DNA from: Gomphosphaeria aponina SAG 52.96 = DSM 107014
Lineage (GTDB): Bacteria; Cyanobacteriota; Cyanobacteriia; Cyanobacteriales; Gomphosphaeriaceae
Reading direction: 5' to 3'
Length of the DNA stretch: 38,825 bases
NCBI GenBank assembly: GCA_016903655.1
Contig: JADQBC010000020.1
Coordinates: 1 to 38,825, forward strand
Shown here: piece by piece, positions 1 through 8,208 of the stretch
How positions within the stretch are numbered: the stretch's first letter is position 1
Layout: the number at the start of each line of letters is the position of its first letter
Notes under the pieces: generated by a model
What the model was told of the DNA's origin: nothing
Databases searched by the model: none
The model's input: the letters and a program-made list of their open reading frames with translations, nothing else
Made by a program: the position numbers and the translations under genes

Positions 1-206
1 TATTCCTTTTCTTTTTTTGTGTAATTAGTGAATAGCTTTTTGCTAGTATCTAGTTTTTTCGATGCACTAAAGTTATATTCCTTGTGCTCAATTTGATTAG
101 ACCAAGCTAAAGCATAGTTATAAACAAAGCGACTATAACCAGCGTGTTGTGCTAATTTGGTTCGTTCCTTGTTATTAATTTTGAGTTCTATTTTAATGGC
201 ATACAC
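1..206 (-). CDS. tnpB: Partial TnpB (IS200/IS605-type OrfB), N-terminus only, truncated by the window edge
   Basis: Manual translation from GTG at 206: (M)YAIKIELKINNKERTKLAQHAGYSRFVYNYALAWSNQIEHKEYNFSASKKLDTSKKLFTNYTKKEKE, open to the edge. Resembles cyanobacterial TnpB N-termini. Absent from the ORF track because it has no stop in the window. Confidence 0.7.
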   Translation of the reverse strand, partial: MYAIKIELKINNKERTKLAQHAGYSRFVYNYALAWSNQIEHKEYNFSASKKLDTSKKLFTNYTKKEKE

Positions 207-344
207 GTTCAAATATATCTCCAAATACTTGTTGACTAATAATATAGCAGCTCATTAATTGAGGTGAGATTCCTTCTTCGTAACTTTTACTTAAATAGAC
301 TTATTTATTCAAGTTTATTCAGCAAATTCCTATTTAATAGCAAC

Positions 345-629
345 TCACTCATTGATCTCAGATATTTTTGCTGCTAATTGAAAGTCTTGCTCTGTTAAGC
401 CTCCAGCATCGTGGGTAGTCAAGCTGATAGTTACTTTGTTGTAGGAAATTTCTAAATCTGGATGGTGTCCTGCTGATTCTGCTGGCTCTACTAACTGATT
501 AACAAAATTTATCGCTGCGATAAAATCTTTAAATTTACGGGTTGACTGAATCTTTTTTTCTGCTAATGTCCAACCTGATAGCTTACTGATACTTTCTTCA
601 ATTTCTGAAGGGCTGAGTAACTTAGCCAT
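345..629 (-). CDS. 4a-hydroxytetrahydrobiopterin dehydratase (pterin-4-alpha-carbinolamine dehydratase)
   Basis: 94 aa with the family signature AGHHPDLEISYNKVTISLTTHDAGGLTEQDFQLA. Confidence 0.93.
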   Translation of the reverse strand: MAKLLSPSEIEESISKLSGWTLAEKKIQSTRKFKDFIAAINFVNQLVEPAESAGHHPDLEISYNKVTISLTTHDAGGLTEQDFQLAAKISEINE

Positions 630-670
630 TTATTTTTTGCTCCACTAGCTATTTTTTCTCTAAAATCACT

Positions 671-695
671 AACCGCTCTTCTTGTAAGAGCGGTT
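671..695. other. Perfect 10-bp stem-loop (AACCGCTCTT-cttgt-AAGAGCGGTT) upstream of the dehydratase gene
   Basis: Direct reading; stem arms 671-680 and 686-695. Confidence 0.75.
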
Positions 696-765
696 GGCTG
701 GGTCTTCTTGTTGAAACCTGACTGCCGGGAGGAACCCCAGCAACACATATATTATATACTGACTG

Positions 766-840
766 CTAGAGAACAGCCCCGGCCCGCAGCCGGCTTATTT
801 CAACTAGAAGACCCATGATTTTACTACTACTTTCACTCAT
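766..840 (-). CDS. Possible 24-aa small ORF MSESSSKIMGLLVEISRLRAGAVL
   Basis: Strong Shine-Dalgarno (AAGGAGGTGATGCCC-ATG). Located in the cbiA-dehydratase intergenic region; overlaps one arm of an 18-bp inverted repeat. Confidence 0.35.
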   Translation of the reverse strand: MSESSSKIMGLLVEISRLRAGAVL

Positions 841-897
841 GGGCATCACCTCCTTTTTGCCTTAATGGACTTATTCTCAAAATTTTCCTTTACTCTT

Positions 898-2292
898 TTA
901 GTCTAATTCAAGTCCCCAAAAAATGCAAGCTTTTTTTTGACAATGGCTTAAAAACCTCTCAGGCAGCTTTTTACAGTTCCCAAAATGCAGATGTAGATAT
1001 GAGGCATACAGATGATTATCTCTTCCCCAGCCTTCGCCATAACTTGGACTTTGTGGGTGATAACTTCTGATTTGAAATAGAGGTTTTTCTGGCAGGCTGG
1101 TTAGTTGGGAGCGATGAAACTCATGTCCCCACACTCTCTCTCCTTTCTTTAGTAACAGGTTGTCTTCTAAAGCTGTTGCTAGACGGTATCCTAATGTGAG
1201 GGTTTTTCCCATGACCGCAGTTGTTGGTAAAATTCCTACCATCTCCCAGGTTTTACCTGAAAAATCTACAATTTCTTGACATAAGTACATTAAGCCTCCA
1301 CATTCGGCTATTGTTGGCATTTTCCCGGCGATCGCTTTTCTTATTTCTTTTCTTATGGTTTCATTTTCCCCTAATTCCCCGGCAAATATTTCGGGAAACC
1401 CTCCCCCTAAGTATAGTCCTTCAATCCCTTCTGGCAGTTTCTCTTCTGTTAAGGGTGAAAATTCTATTAATTCTGCTCCCAGTCCTTGCATTATATCTAA
1501 GTTGTCCTGGTAATAAAAATTGAAGGCCCGATCGCTGGCTATCCCTATTTTTACTTTTTTCTTTGGGGGAGATGGCGGGGTATGGGGTGTTGGGAAATTG
1601 GTCTTTTTCCTGGCCATCATTGGTAATAGTTGCTCCCAATTAAAACATTTTTCTCCTAAGTCTGCCAGTTGCTCAACAATCCTACCTAGCTTTTTTACTT
1701 CTCCTGTTGGTACTAATCCCAGATGTCTCTCGGGTATGGTAATTTTATCCTGCCTTCTAATTATCCCCAACACTGGCATCTTTAATGTTTCTAGGGCATC
1801 TATAAGTAATTCTTCATGCCGATCACTTCCTACTTTATTTATTACTATCCCTGCAATTTTTACTCTGGGATCTAATGAACTATAACCTGCGGCGATCGCT
1901 GCTATTGACCCTGATAGTTTGCTAGCATCAATTACTAATACTACTGGTAACTCCAACAATCTAGCTATATGAGCTGTACTTCCCCAGTCTCTTTCTACTC
2001 CATCAAATAATCCCATTACTCCTTCTACTAACACATAGTCTGCCCCTTGACCATGACGTGCAAAACTAGCTTTTACATATTCACAAGCAGTTAAAACAGG
2101 ATCTAAATTACGACAAGGCCGATTTGTTACCGCCGTGTGAAACATTGGGTCAATATAGTCGGGCCCTACTTTAAAAGATTGAACTCGGTAGCCTTTACGA
2201 ACTAAAAATGAAAGCATGGCGAGAGTAACAGTTGTTTTCCCTACTCCACTTCTTTCTCCTGCAATGATTACAGCCATTTTTTCCTTGATCAA
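898..2292 (-). CDS. cbiA: Cobyrinate a,c-diamide synthase
   Basis: N-terminal MAVIIAGERSGVGKTTVTLAML P-loop, and a C-terminal GATase-like domain with LYLGGGFPEIFAGEL and AECGGLMYLCQ. Start probably at MAVIIAG. Confidence 0.93.
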   Translation of the reverse strand: MIKEKMAVIIAGERSGVGKTTVTLAMLSFLVRKGYRVQSFKVGPDYIDPMFHTAVTNRPCRNLDPVLTACEYVKASFARHGQGADYVLVEGVMGLFDGVERDWGSTAHIARLLELPVVLVIDASKLSGSIAAIAAGYSSLDPRVKIAGIVINKVGSDRHEELLIDALETLKMPVLGIIRRQDKITIPERHLGLVPTGEVKKLGRIVEQLADLGEKCFNWEQLLPMMARKKTNFPTPHTPPSPPKKKVKIGIASDRAFNFYYQDNLDIMQGLGAELIEFSPLTEEKLPEGIEGLYLGGGFPEIFAGELGENETIRKEIRKAIAGKMPTIAECGGLMYLCQEIVDFSGKTWEMVGILPTTAVMGKTLTLGYRLATALEDNLLLKKGERVWGHEFHRSQLTSLPEKPLFQIRSYHPQSPSYGEGWGRDNHLYASYLHLHFGNCKKLPERFLSHCQKKACIFWGLELD

Positions 2293-2381
2293 TTATTAAT
2301 GCTCAATTATCAATTATCACTGTTACTTCTTCATTTCCTTTTTAGTCCTATTATAAGTAATGTTTAAAAAATTTTAAACCT

Positions 2382-2579
2382 CTTGACAGAAATAACCCTT
2401 GTATGTTAGATTGAAAATGGGAAAAGATGCCGCCCATATATATAACACTTATAAAACAGACAAGTTGCTTGTCTGGACTCCTTCGAGTATTTCTTAAATA
2501 ATCTTCATGGGTAAAAAAAAGATTAACATTTTCTTAAATTTGTTTTCCCCAGAAAACTTAGGTATTCTGGGGCTTTTTT
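2382..2579 (+). ncRNA. Candidate small RNA: TTGACA promoter-like sequence, hairpin, intrinsic terminator, no convincing ORF
   Basis: TTGACA near 2382-2388; AGACAAG-ttg-CTTGTCT hairpin near 2457-2474; terminator CCCCAGAA-aacttaggta-TTCTGGGG-CTTTTTT at 2547-2579. Confidence 0.3.
2547..2579 (+). terminator. Rho-independent terminator
   Basis: 8-bp stem CCCCAGAA/TTCTGGGG followed by CTTTTTT. Confidence 0.8.
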
Positions 2580-2707
2580 CACATATATTTGAAGAGAAAA
2601 AAAAAATACAAAAAATCTTCTACCCACCCTTGACAATCCCCTAGGGATTGGTTATAGTTAAGACAGTTCAGAAAAAACCAGGAAGTACCCAGAAACAAGC
2701 AAAACAC

Positions 2708-3147
2708 ATGACTACTCAACTCAGTTCCCCAGTTCACTTAATTTCAGGACTTCCCCGCTCAGGAAGTACTCTGTTAGCTGGGATACTCAGACAAAACCCT
2801 AATTTTCATGCAGGTATGTCTTCCCCAGTAGGTGGACTAATGAACCAGTTGTTAGAGTCCGTAGGGGCGGGTTTAGGGACTAACCCTGGTACTTCTGAAC
2901 AAACTTCATATCAAAACCCGCCCCCGCTAATTCTGAGTTTTCTGTGTTTATTTCCGAACAGCAAAAACGGGACATTCTTTTAGGGGTTTTCCAAGCTTAC
3001 TATCACCAGCAATTAGCGGAAAATCAAGTTATTTTTGACACAAACCGTCTCTGGTGCAGCAAATTACCCTTAATTAACGAGCTATTCCCAAATGCAAAAG
3101 TAATCTTGTGTATCAGAAATATTGCTTGTGCTTTTAACGGTTTATGA
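2708..3147 (+). pseudogene. Broken sulfotransferase-like gene interrupted by a palindromic repeat element
   Basis: P-loop region VHLISGLPRSGSTLLAGILRQNPNFHAG, then the element at about 2862-2925, then a different frame encoding NSEFSVFISEQQKRDILLGVFQAYYHQ...VILCIRNIACAFNGL*. Confidence 0.75.
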
Positions 3148-3199
3148 AACCAATGACCAACAACTATTTTTGAGCCCATAATACAGAAAGTATCAAACC

Positions 3200-3499
3200 A
3201 TGACAGCAACCATTGTAGATATTGGAACCCTAATAGTTAGCTCCCCAGACATTTGCGGAGGTCGCCCCCGCCTTGCCAACACACGTATAACAGTTGGACG
3301 TATTGCGACCCTCTGGAAACAAGGCTTAACCCCTGAAGAAATTGTAGATAACTGGGGCTATCTTAGTATGGCTCAGGTCTATGCTGCACTTACCTATTAT
3401 CACGCAAATCGCGAAGCAATAGAACAGTCTTTACACCAGGATCGAGAAGATTACGATCGCCTGTATATTGAGCATTTAGAGATCCAAAAGAGTCGATAA
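3200..3499 (+). CDS. DUF433 domain protein (antitoxin-like)
   Basis: ICGGRPRLANTRITVGRIATLWKQGLTPEEIVDNWGYLSMAQVYAALTYYHANR is typical of DUF433. Confidence 0.85.
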   Translation: MTATIVDIGTLIVSSPDICGGRPRLANTRITVGRIATLWKQGLTPEEIVDNWGYLSMAQVYAALTYYHANREAIEQSLHQDREDYDRLYIEHLEIQKSR

Positions 3500-3617
3500 T
3501 GAGTTCTATTCGTTAATTATGTGTTTATTATAACACGAGCAACTTTAAATCAAATTGTATCATATTATTCCAGCCGAAAAGTCAATCAGGTAAATAGGGA
3601 ATATCTGTCAATATATT

Positions 3618-4115
3618 TCAATATTTGTCTATAAAATCTAAGTTCTTAATCAATACTGTCTCCAGATTAACTCCATCCTCTGATTCATAAAAACCTAGCT
3701 CTTGAGTTGCTTCTATTAACTCACTAAGAGCTTGTCGGCGATCGCTATCCCGTTGAGTTTTATACTCTAATAAATTCTCAATTTTAATACGTCTATGAGT
3801 TCCAATCATCTTATAAGGTATTTTTCCTTGATTTAAGAGAGTATAAAGGTAAGTCCGAGAAATATTGAGCAAATTTGCAGATTCTTGGGTGGTAAGATAA
3901 TGATCTTGAGGAACAAGGGTTATACCTTTACCCTGTGCTAGCAAAGAAGTTACTTCACGCAAGATCTGGTAAATTGATTCTGGTAAATAGATTTCTTCGC
4001 CATCAACTCCCACTAATTGAGGGTGAGTATTTTCTAAAAGAGCTTCAAGACGTAAAAGGTCAGTATTCTCTACATGATCTTCAAAAAACGGAAGATTGGT
4101 TTTTACTTTTTCCAT
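3618..4115 (-). CDS. Excisionase-family helix-turn-helix DNA-binding protein (PIN-associated antitoxin type)
   Basis: YLTTQESANLLNISRTYLYTLLNQGKIPYKMIGTHRRIKIENLLEYK. Confidence 0.8.
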   Translation of the reverse strand: MEKVKTNLPFFEDHVENTDLLRLEALLENTHPQLVGVDGEEIYLPESIYQILREVTSLLAQGKGITLVPQDHYLTTQESANLLNISRTYLYTLLNQGKIPYKMIGTHRRIKIENLLEYKTQRDSDRRQALSELIEATQELGFYESEDGVNLETVLIKNLDFIDKY

Positions 4116-4204
4116 AGCTTCTCCCTACCCTTTATTTATTGTCTATCTGCAATAAGTGTAACAAAAAAAAGAAAGAAAAAACCATAAAGTACTTAAGAGA
4201 ACAC

Positions 4205-4315
4205 ATGACTACTCAACTTAGTTCCCCAGTACACTTAATTTCAGGACTTCTCCGCTCAGGAAGTACTCTGTAGCTGGGATACTCAGACAAAACCCTAATT
4301 TTCATGCAGGTATTC
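4205..4315 (+). pseudogene. Second truncated copy of the sulfotransferase 5' end
   Basis: Near-identical to 2708-2817, with a 1-nt deletion and frameshift at SGSTL-tagctggg. Confidence 0.8.
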
Positions 4316-4466
4316 ATTCGTTTTGGAAACAGTACGAACCCAAACCGCCAGGGGTTGAAACCTGGGGGTTTATGAAACCTCACCAACCAAACCCAGACTG
4401 GGGATTGGATTTGATAAATAGATAGAAATTGTTAATAAACATCTACATGAAGAGAGGTGGTAAAAA

Positions 4467-4934
4467 ATGGTAACTACAGCAAAAGAAAAAATTCAACAAA
4501 TTTATACAGAAGATTTTCTCTTATGGGTAGATACCACAAGCGAACAAATTCAGCAAAGAGATGTAGAAAATCTGGATTGGGAACATATCTTAGAGGAAAT
4601 AGTAGCATTGGGAAATGAACAAAGACATAAGGTAGAAAGTTACTTATTAAGATTATTTATTCATCTGCTGCTTTATAAATATTGGGAAACAGAAAGAACC
4701 TGGTCAGGGAAAGGATGGGAAAAAGAAATTGATAACTTTAGAATCGAGTTAGAGTTACTTTTAGAATCAAAAAACCTCTACAATCATTTTCTAGGCCAAA
4801 TGGATAGTATTTATTTAAAAGCCAGAAAAAATGCGATTCGCAAGTCAAAACTAGCTCCAGAAATTTTCCCAGAAAGTTCCCCTTTTTCAGTAGAAGAATT
4901 ATTAGATTTTGGCTTTTTACCAGAAACTAAATAA
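4467..4934 (+). CDS. DUF29 family protein
   Basis: FLLWVDTTSEQIQQRDVENLDWEHILEEIVALGNEQRHKVESYLLRLFIHLLLYKY is typical of DUF29. Confidence 0.88.
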   Translation: MVTTAKEKIQQIYTEDFLLWVDTTSEQIQQRDVENLDWEHILEEIVALGNEQRHKVESYLLRLFIHLLLYKYWETERTWSGKGWEKEIDNFRIELELLLESKNLYNHFLGQMDSIYLKARKNAIRKSKLAPEIFPESSPFSVEELLDFGFLPETK

Positions 4935-4976
4935 GAGAAACTCCCCCCTTTTCTTTTTCGGTAGTGGTTGCACAAA

Positions 4977-5105
4977 ATTAATTACCGCAGGGTAGGGCGG
5001 GTTTTGATTTAAAGATCACGTTGCGATATTAATTACCGCAGGGTAGGGCGGGTTTTGATTTAAAGATCACGTTGATCACAAAGATCAAGGCTAAACCCGC
5101 CCCTA
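4977..5105. repeat. Palindromic repeat element, intergenic copy with a duplicated internal unit
   Basis: Perfect 47-nt direct repeat (attaattaccgcagggtagggcgggttttgatttaaagatcacgttg) at 4977-5023 and 5028-5074, closed by TAAACCCGCCCCTAC at about 5091-5105. Confidence 0.85.
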
Positions 5106-5148
5106 CATTCATTGTGTAAATAATTTTGCTTATCTACTTAGAGGCGTT

Positions 5149-5322
5149 GCTCTCCCTTCTCCCTACTCCCTACTCCCCACTCCCTTCTCCCCACTCCCTT
5201 CTCCCCACTCCCTACTCCCTTCTCCCCACTCCCTACTCCCTTCTCCCCACTCCCTTCTCCCCACTCCCTTCTCCCCACTCCCCACTCCCTTCTCCCCACT
5301 CCCCACTCCCCACTCCCCACTA
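5149..5322. repeat. Degenerate heptanucleotide tandem repeat (ACTCCCC/ACTCCCT/TCTCCCC)
   Basis: About 25 consecutive 7-mers; G-rich on the minus strand (GGGGAGTGGGGAGTGGGG...). Confidence 0.93.
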
Positions 5323-5398
5323 CTTATACATATATATATGGGCGGCATCTTTTCCCATTATCAGGCTAACATACAAGGGTTATTTTTGTCAAGAGGTT

Positions 5399-6184
5399 TC
5401 AGAAAGATTTTTTTTGTCGTTTAATCTCGAATAATAATAAAGCAGAAGCGATCGCCACATTTAAAGATTCTACCCCTGCACCCAGAGGAATTGTAACCTG
5501 TTCATCTGCTATGGAAATCAACTCATCAGAGAGTCCTGCCCCTTCATTTCCCAGTAAAATTAAAGAGGGCCTGGTAAAATCTATTTCCCAGTAAGTTTTT
5601 GTAGCAACAGGTCTAGTAGCGACCACCTGAACTTTCTGGTCTTGATAATTTGTAATTAATGCTTTTAAATCCTCACTTACTCCCATCGGGAGACGAAACC
5701 ACTCCCCAGCGGCTGCACGAATTACTTTAGGATTATATAAATCCACACTATCCCCACTCAACCATAAACCATCAACATTAGCAGCAGCAGCAGTACGGAT
5801 AATAGTTCCCAAATTACCAGGGTCTTGCAACCTTTCCAACAATAAAATTGAATTAATGTTAATTAAAGGAGGGGGAGGAGTATTTTTCCATAAAGCACTA
5901 GCTACTACCCCATCAGGGTTAACCGTAGTAGCGATCGCCTTCATTACCTCTTCACTTACTATTACTGCCCGCTCACTACATACCTGCAATTTTTCCCATA
6001 CCTCAGGGTAACGCAACTGCCATTTATTAGTACAAAAAACATTCACCAGCGGATAATGTACTCCCAAAGCTGACACTATTATATGTGTACCTTCCAACAA
6101 CAACAAACCCTGCTCGCGGCGATATTTAGCCAGGTGGAGCTTACGCATTTCTTTGAGCAGAGGATTTTGAAGACTGGTGATCAT
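5399..6184 (-). CDS. TrmH/SpoU-family RNA methyltransferase
   Basis: LLERLQDPGNLGTIIRTAAAANVDGLWLSGDSVDLYNPKVIRAAAGEWFRLP and LLGNEGAGLSDELISIADEQVTIPLGAGVESLNVAIASALLLFE. Start set to MITSLQNPLLKEMRKL because the ORF-track start runs into the tRNA. Confidence 0.93.
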   Translation of the reverse strand: MITSLQNPLLKEMRKLHLAKYRREQGLLLLEGTHIIVSALGVHYPLVNVFCTNKWQLRYPEVWEKLQVCSERAVIVSEEVMKAIATTVNPDGVVASALWKNTPPPPLININSILLLERLQDPGNLGTIIRTAAAANVDGLWLSGDSVDLYNPKVIRAAAGEWFRLPMGVSEDLKALITNYQDQKVQVVATRPVATKTYWEIDFTRPSLILLGNEGAGLSDELISIADEQVTIPLGAGVESLNVAIASALLLFEIKRQKKSF

Positions 6185-6200
6185 AAAAACAGAGATGAGA

Positions 6201-6282
6201 TGCGGAACCCGGGACTTGAACCCGGAAGTCCGAAAACACATGAACCTGAATCATGCGCGTCTACCAATTCCGCCAGTTCCGC
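6201..6282 (-). tRNA. tRNA-Leu (anticodon CAG)
   Basis: Reverse complement GCGGAACTGGCGGAATTGGTAGACGCGCATGATTCAGGTTCATGTGTTTTCGGACTTCCGGGTTCAAGTCCCGGGTTCCGCA: acceptor stem, D-arm, CATGA-TTCAGGT-TCATG anticodon arm and T-arm are all visible. Confidence 0.95.
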
Positions 6283-6415
6283 ATGGAGTTAAAATTTAAC
6301 CCGCAATTAAACATGATGGCACAAAAAAACAGATTTGTCAAGGAAATAAATAATTAAAATTTTTTCGAGTAGAATTTTAACCGACAAACAAAATAAATAT
6401 CAGGAGGATCGAGCC

Positions 6416-7744
6416 ATTAACTCCTCATTATACCAAGGAAAACCGCAAGCAGAGAACCAGCCAGTGTTAGAAATCTGGGGAAGACAAGCACTCAAAGGAG
6501 AAGTAAGAATTAGCGGAGCAAAAAACTCAGCCTTAGCAATTATGGCAGGAGCATTGCTGTGTCCAGAAGATTGCCGTTTGCGTAACCTACCCTCCTTGGC
6601 GGACATAACCCGCATGGGTGAAATTTTGACCGCATTAGGGGTGAAAATTGTGCGACAAGGAGATATTCTAGAGATCGATGGGAGGGAAATTAAACGAGCA
6701 CAAGCGCCTTATGAAATAGTATCTCAACTGAGAGCAAGTTTTTTTGTGATTGGGCCATTATTAGCCAGACTAGGAGTAGCAGAAGTGCCTCTACCAGGGG
6801 GATGTGCTATAGGTGCCAGACCAGTTGACCTGCACGTGCGGGGTTTACAAGCAATGGGAGCAGAAGTTACTATTAAGCATGGCATGGTTGAAGCACGTGT
6901 TCGCGGAAGTCGTGGCAGATTAAAAGGGACAAAAGTCTATTTAGATTATCCGAGCGTAGGCGCAACAGAAACCATTATGATGGCAGCAACCCTAGCCCAA
7001 GGAGAAACAAAAATCGAAAATGCAGCGCAAGAACCAGAAGTAGAAGACCTCGCCAACTTTTGTCGCCAGATGGGGGCAAAAATTGAAGGAGCAGGGACTA
7101 ATACCATTAATATTGGCGGAGTAGAACGGTTGCACTCAGTAGATTATGAGATTATACCAGATCGAATTGAGGCAGGAACATTTCTCGTAGCAGGAGCAAT
7201 AACCCAATCAGAATTGAGTTTGTGGCCAGTAATTCCTGAACATCTAGCACCAGCGATCGCCAAACTCGAAGAAATTGGCTGTAAAATAGTTGCTGAAGGG
7301 CCAAACCGTTTGCGCATTATACCTAACGCGTTAAAAGCCACGGATATAGAAACTTTACCTTATCCAGGTTTTCCCACTGATATGCAGGCTCAATTTATGG
7401 CATTACTAGCTATAAGTGAAGGGAACAGTGTGATAACAGAAACCGTATTTGAAAACCGTTTGCGTCATTTTGCCGAATTAAATCGCATGGGGGCAAATAT
7501 TCGAGTAAAAGGGAATAATGCGATCGTGGAAGGTGTTTCCATTCTCTCAGGCGCTCCAGTTATGGCAACAGATTTACGAGCTTCGTGCGCGTTAGTCCTC
7601 GCAGGTTTAGCAGCAGAAGGAAAAACAATTGTGCAGGGATTACATCATTTAGATCGGGGTTATGAAAACCTCGATGGTAAGCTACGCCAACTCGGAGCTA
7701 AGATCCAGCGCTTAGACAACAGTTACCAGTTGTCACGTAACTAA
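6416..7744 (+). CDS. murA: UDP-N-acetylglucosamine 1-carboxyvinyltransferase; start drawn at a proposed ATT codon (ORF-track start is GTG 6464)
   Basis: [47 protein letters not shown] and [22 protein letters not shown] at 6402-6407 lies 8 nt before ATT 6416, in frame with no stop. Confidence 0.95.
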   Translation: MNSSLYQGKPQAENQPVLEIWGRQALKGEVRISGAKNSALAIMAGALLCPEDCRLRNLPSLADITRMGEILTALGVKIVRQGDILEIDGREIKRAQAPYEIVSQLRASFFVIGPLLARLGVAEVPLPGGCAIGARPVDLHVRGLQAMGAEVTIKHGMVEARVRGSRGRLKGTKVYLDYPSVGATETIMMAATLAQGETKIENAAQEPEVEDLANFCRQMGAKIEGAGTNTINIGGVERLHSVDYEIIPDRIEAGTFLVAGAITQSELSLWPVIPEHLAPAIAKLEEIGCKIVAEGPNRLRIIPNALKATDIETLPYPGFPTDMQAQFMALLAISEGNSVITETVFENRLRHFAELNRMGANIRVKGNNAIVEGVSILSGAPVMATDLRASCALVLAGLAAEGKTIVQGLHHLDRGYENLDGKLRQLGAKIQRLDNSYQLSRN

Positions 7745-7828
7745 AGGGAGTAAGTAATGAGTTTTTTTGACTAACAATCTCAGATATGAGATAATTCTTA
7801 ACAGAGATTTGAAGATGAGCCGAAGGCA

Positions 7829-8176
7829 ATGAGCGAGCAACCTAAAGAACAGACTCTGGCTGAACAAGCACCAGCTTGTTATGAATGTAAAAGCTGTGGC
7901 TATGTGTATGAGCCATCTAAAGGAGATAGTAAAAGCAATATTGCAGGGGGAACAAAGTTTGAGGAATTGCCAGATTCCTGGCGCTGTCCCGTGTGTGGTG
8001 TACGCCGTAACCAATTTGTTAATATAGGGGCAAGTGGCGCACCATCAGGGTTTGCAGAAAATCTCAATTATGGTTTTGGAGTCAATCGTTTGACTCCAGC
8101 TCAAAAGAATATCTTGATCTTTGGAGCTTTGGCTTTAGGCTTTTTGTTCTTCATTAGCCTCTATGGGCTAAAGTAA
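7829..8176 (+). CDS. rubA: Photosystem II-associated membrane-anchored rubredoxin
   Basis: CKSCGYVYEPSKGD and FEELPDSWRCPVCGVRRNQF with a C-terminal transmembrane helix, directly upstream of ycf48-psbEFLJ. Confidence 0.95.
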   Translation: MSEQPKEQTLAEQAPACYECKSCGYVYEPSKGDSKSNIAGGTKFEELPDSWRCPVCGVRRNQFVNIGASGAPSGFAENLNYGFGVNRLTPAQKNILIFGALALGFLFFISLYGLK

Positions 8177-8208
8177 GCAAACGAGTATAAAAAAAATTCC
8201 TGTGTTGG

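Noticed and set aside
766-840. PatS/PatX-type signalling peptide
   Set aside because: The 24-aa ORF lacks RGSGR or HRGTGR-like ends; kept only as an unassigned small ORF.
1221-1885. Plus-strand ORFs opposite cbiA
   Set aside because: Antisense shadows of a clear conserved gene, with no recognisable domain.
4977-5105. CRISPR-like direct repeats
   Set aside because: Only two 47-nt copies separated by about 4 nt, no spacers and no cas genes; fits the palindromic element family.
5126-5434. ORFs across the heptamer array on both strands (LLPTPYSLLPTPYS; GVGSGEKGVGSGEK)
   Set aside because: A 7-nt repeat with few stops opens all frames; low-complexity translation and no ribosome-binding site.
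6185-6241. Upstream start MCFRTSGFKSRVPHLISVF for the methyltransferase
   Set aside because: This extension is the translated reverse of the tRNA-Leu region; ATG at 6184 starts the conserved protein.
7733-8014. Minus-strand 93-aa ORF over rubA
   Set aside because: Overlaps the clear rubredoxin gene and has no recognisable domain.
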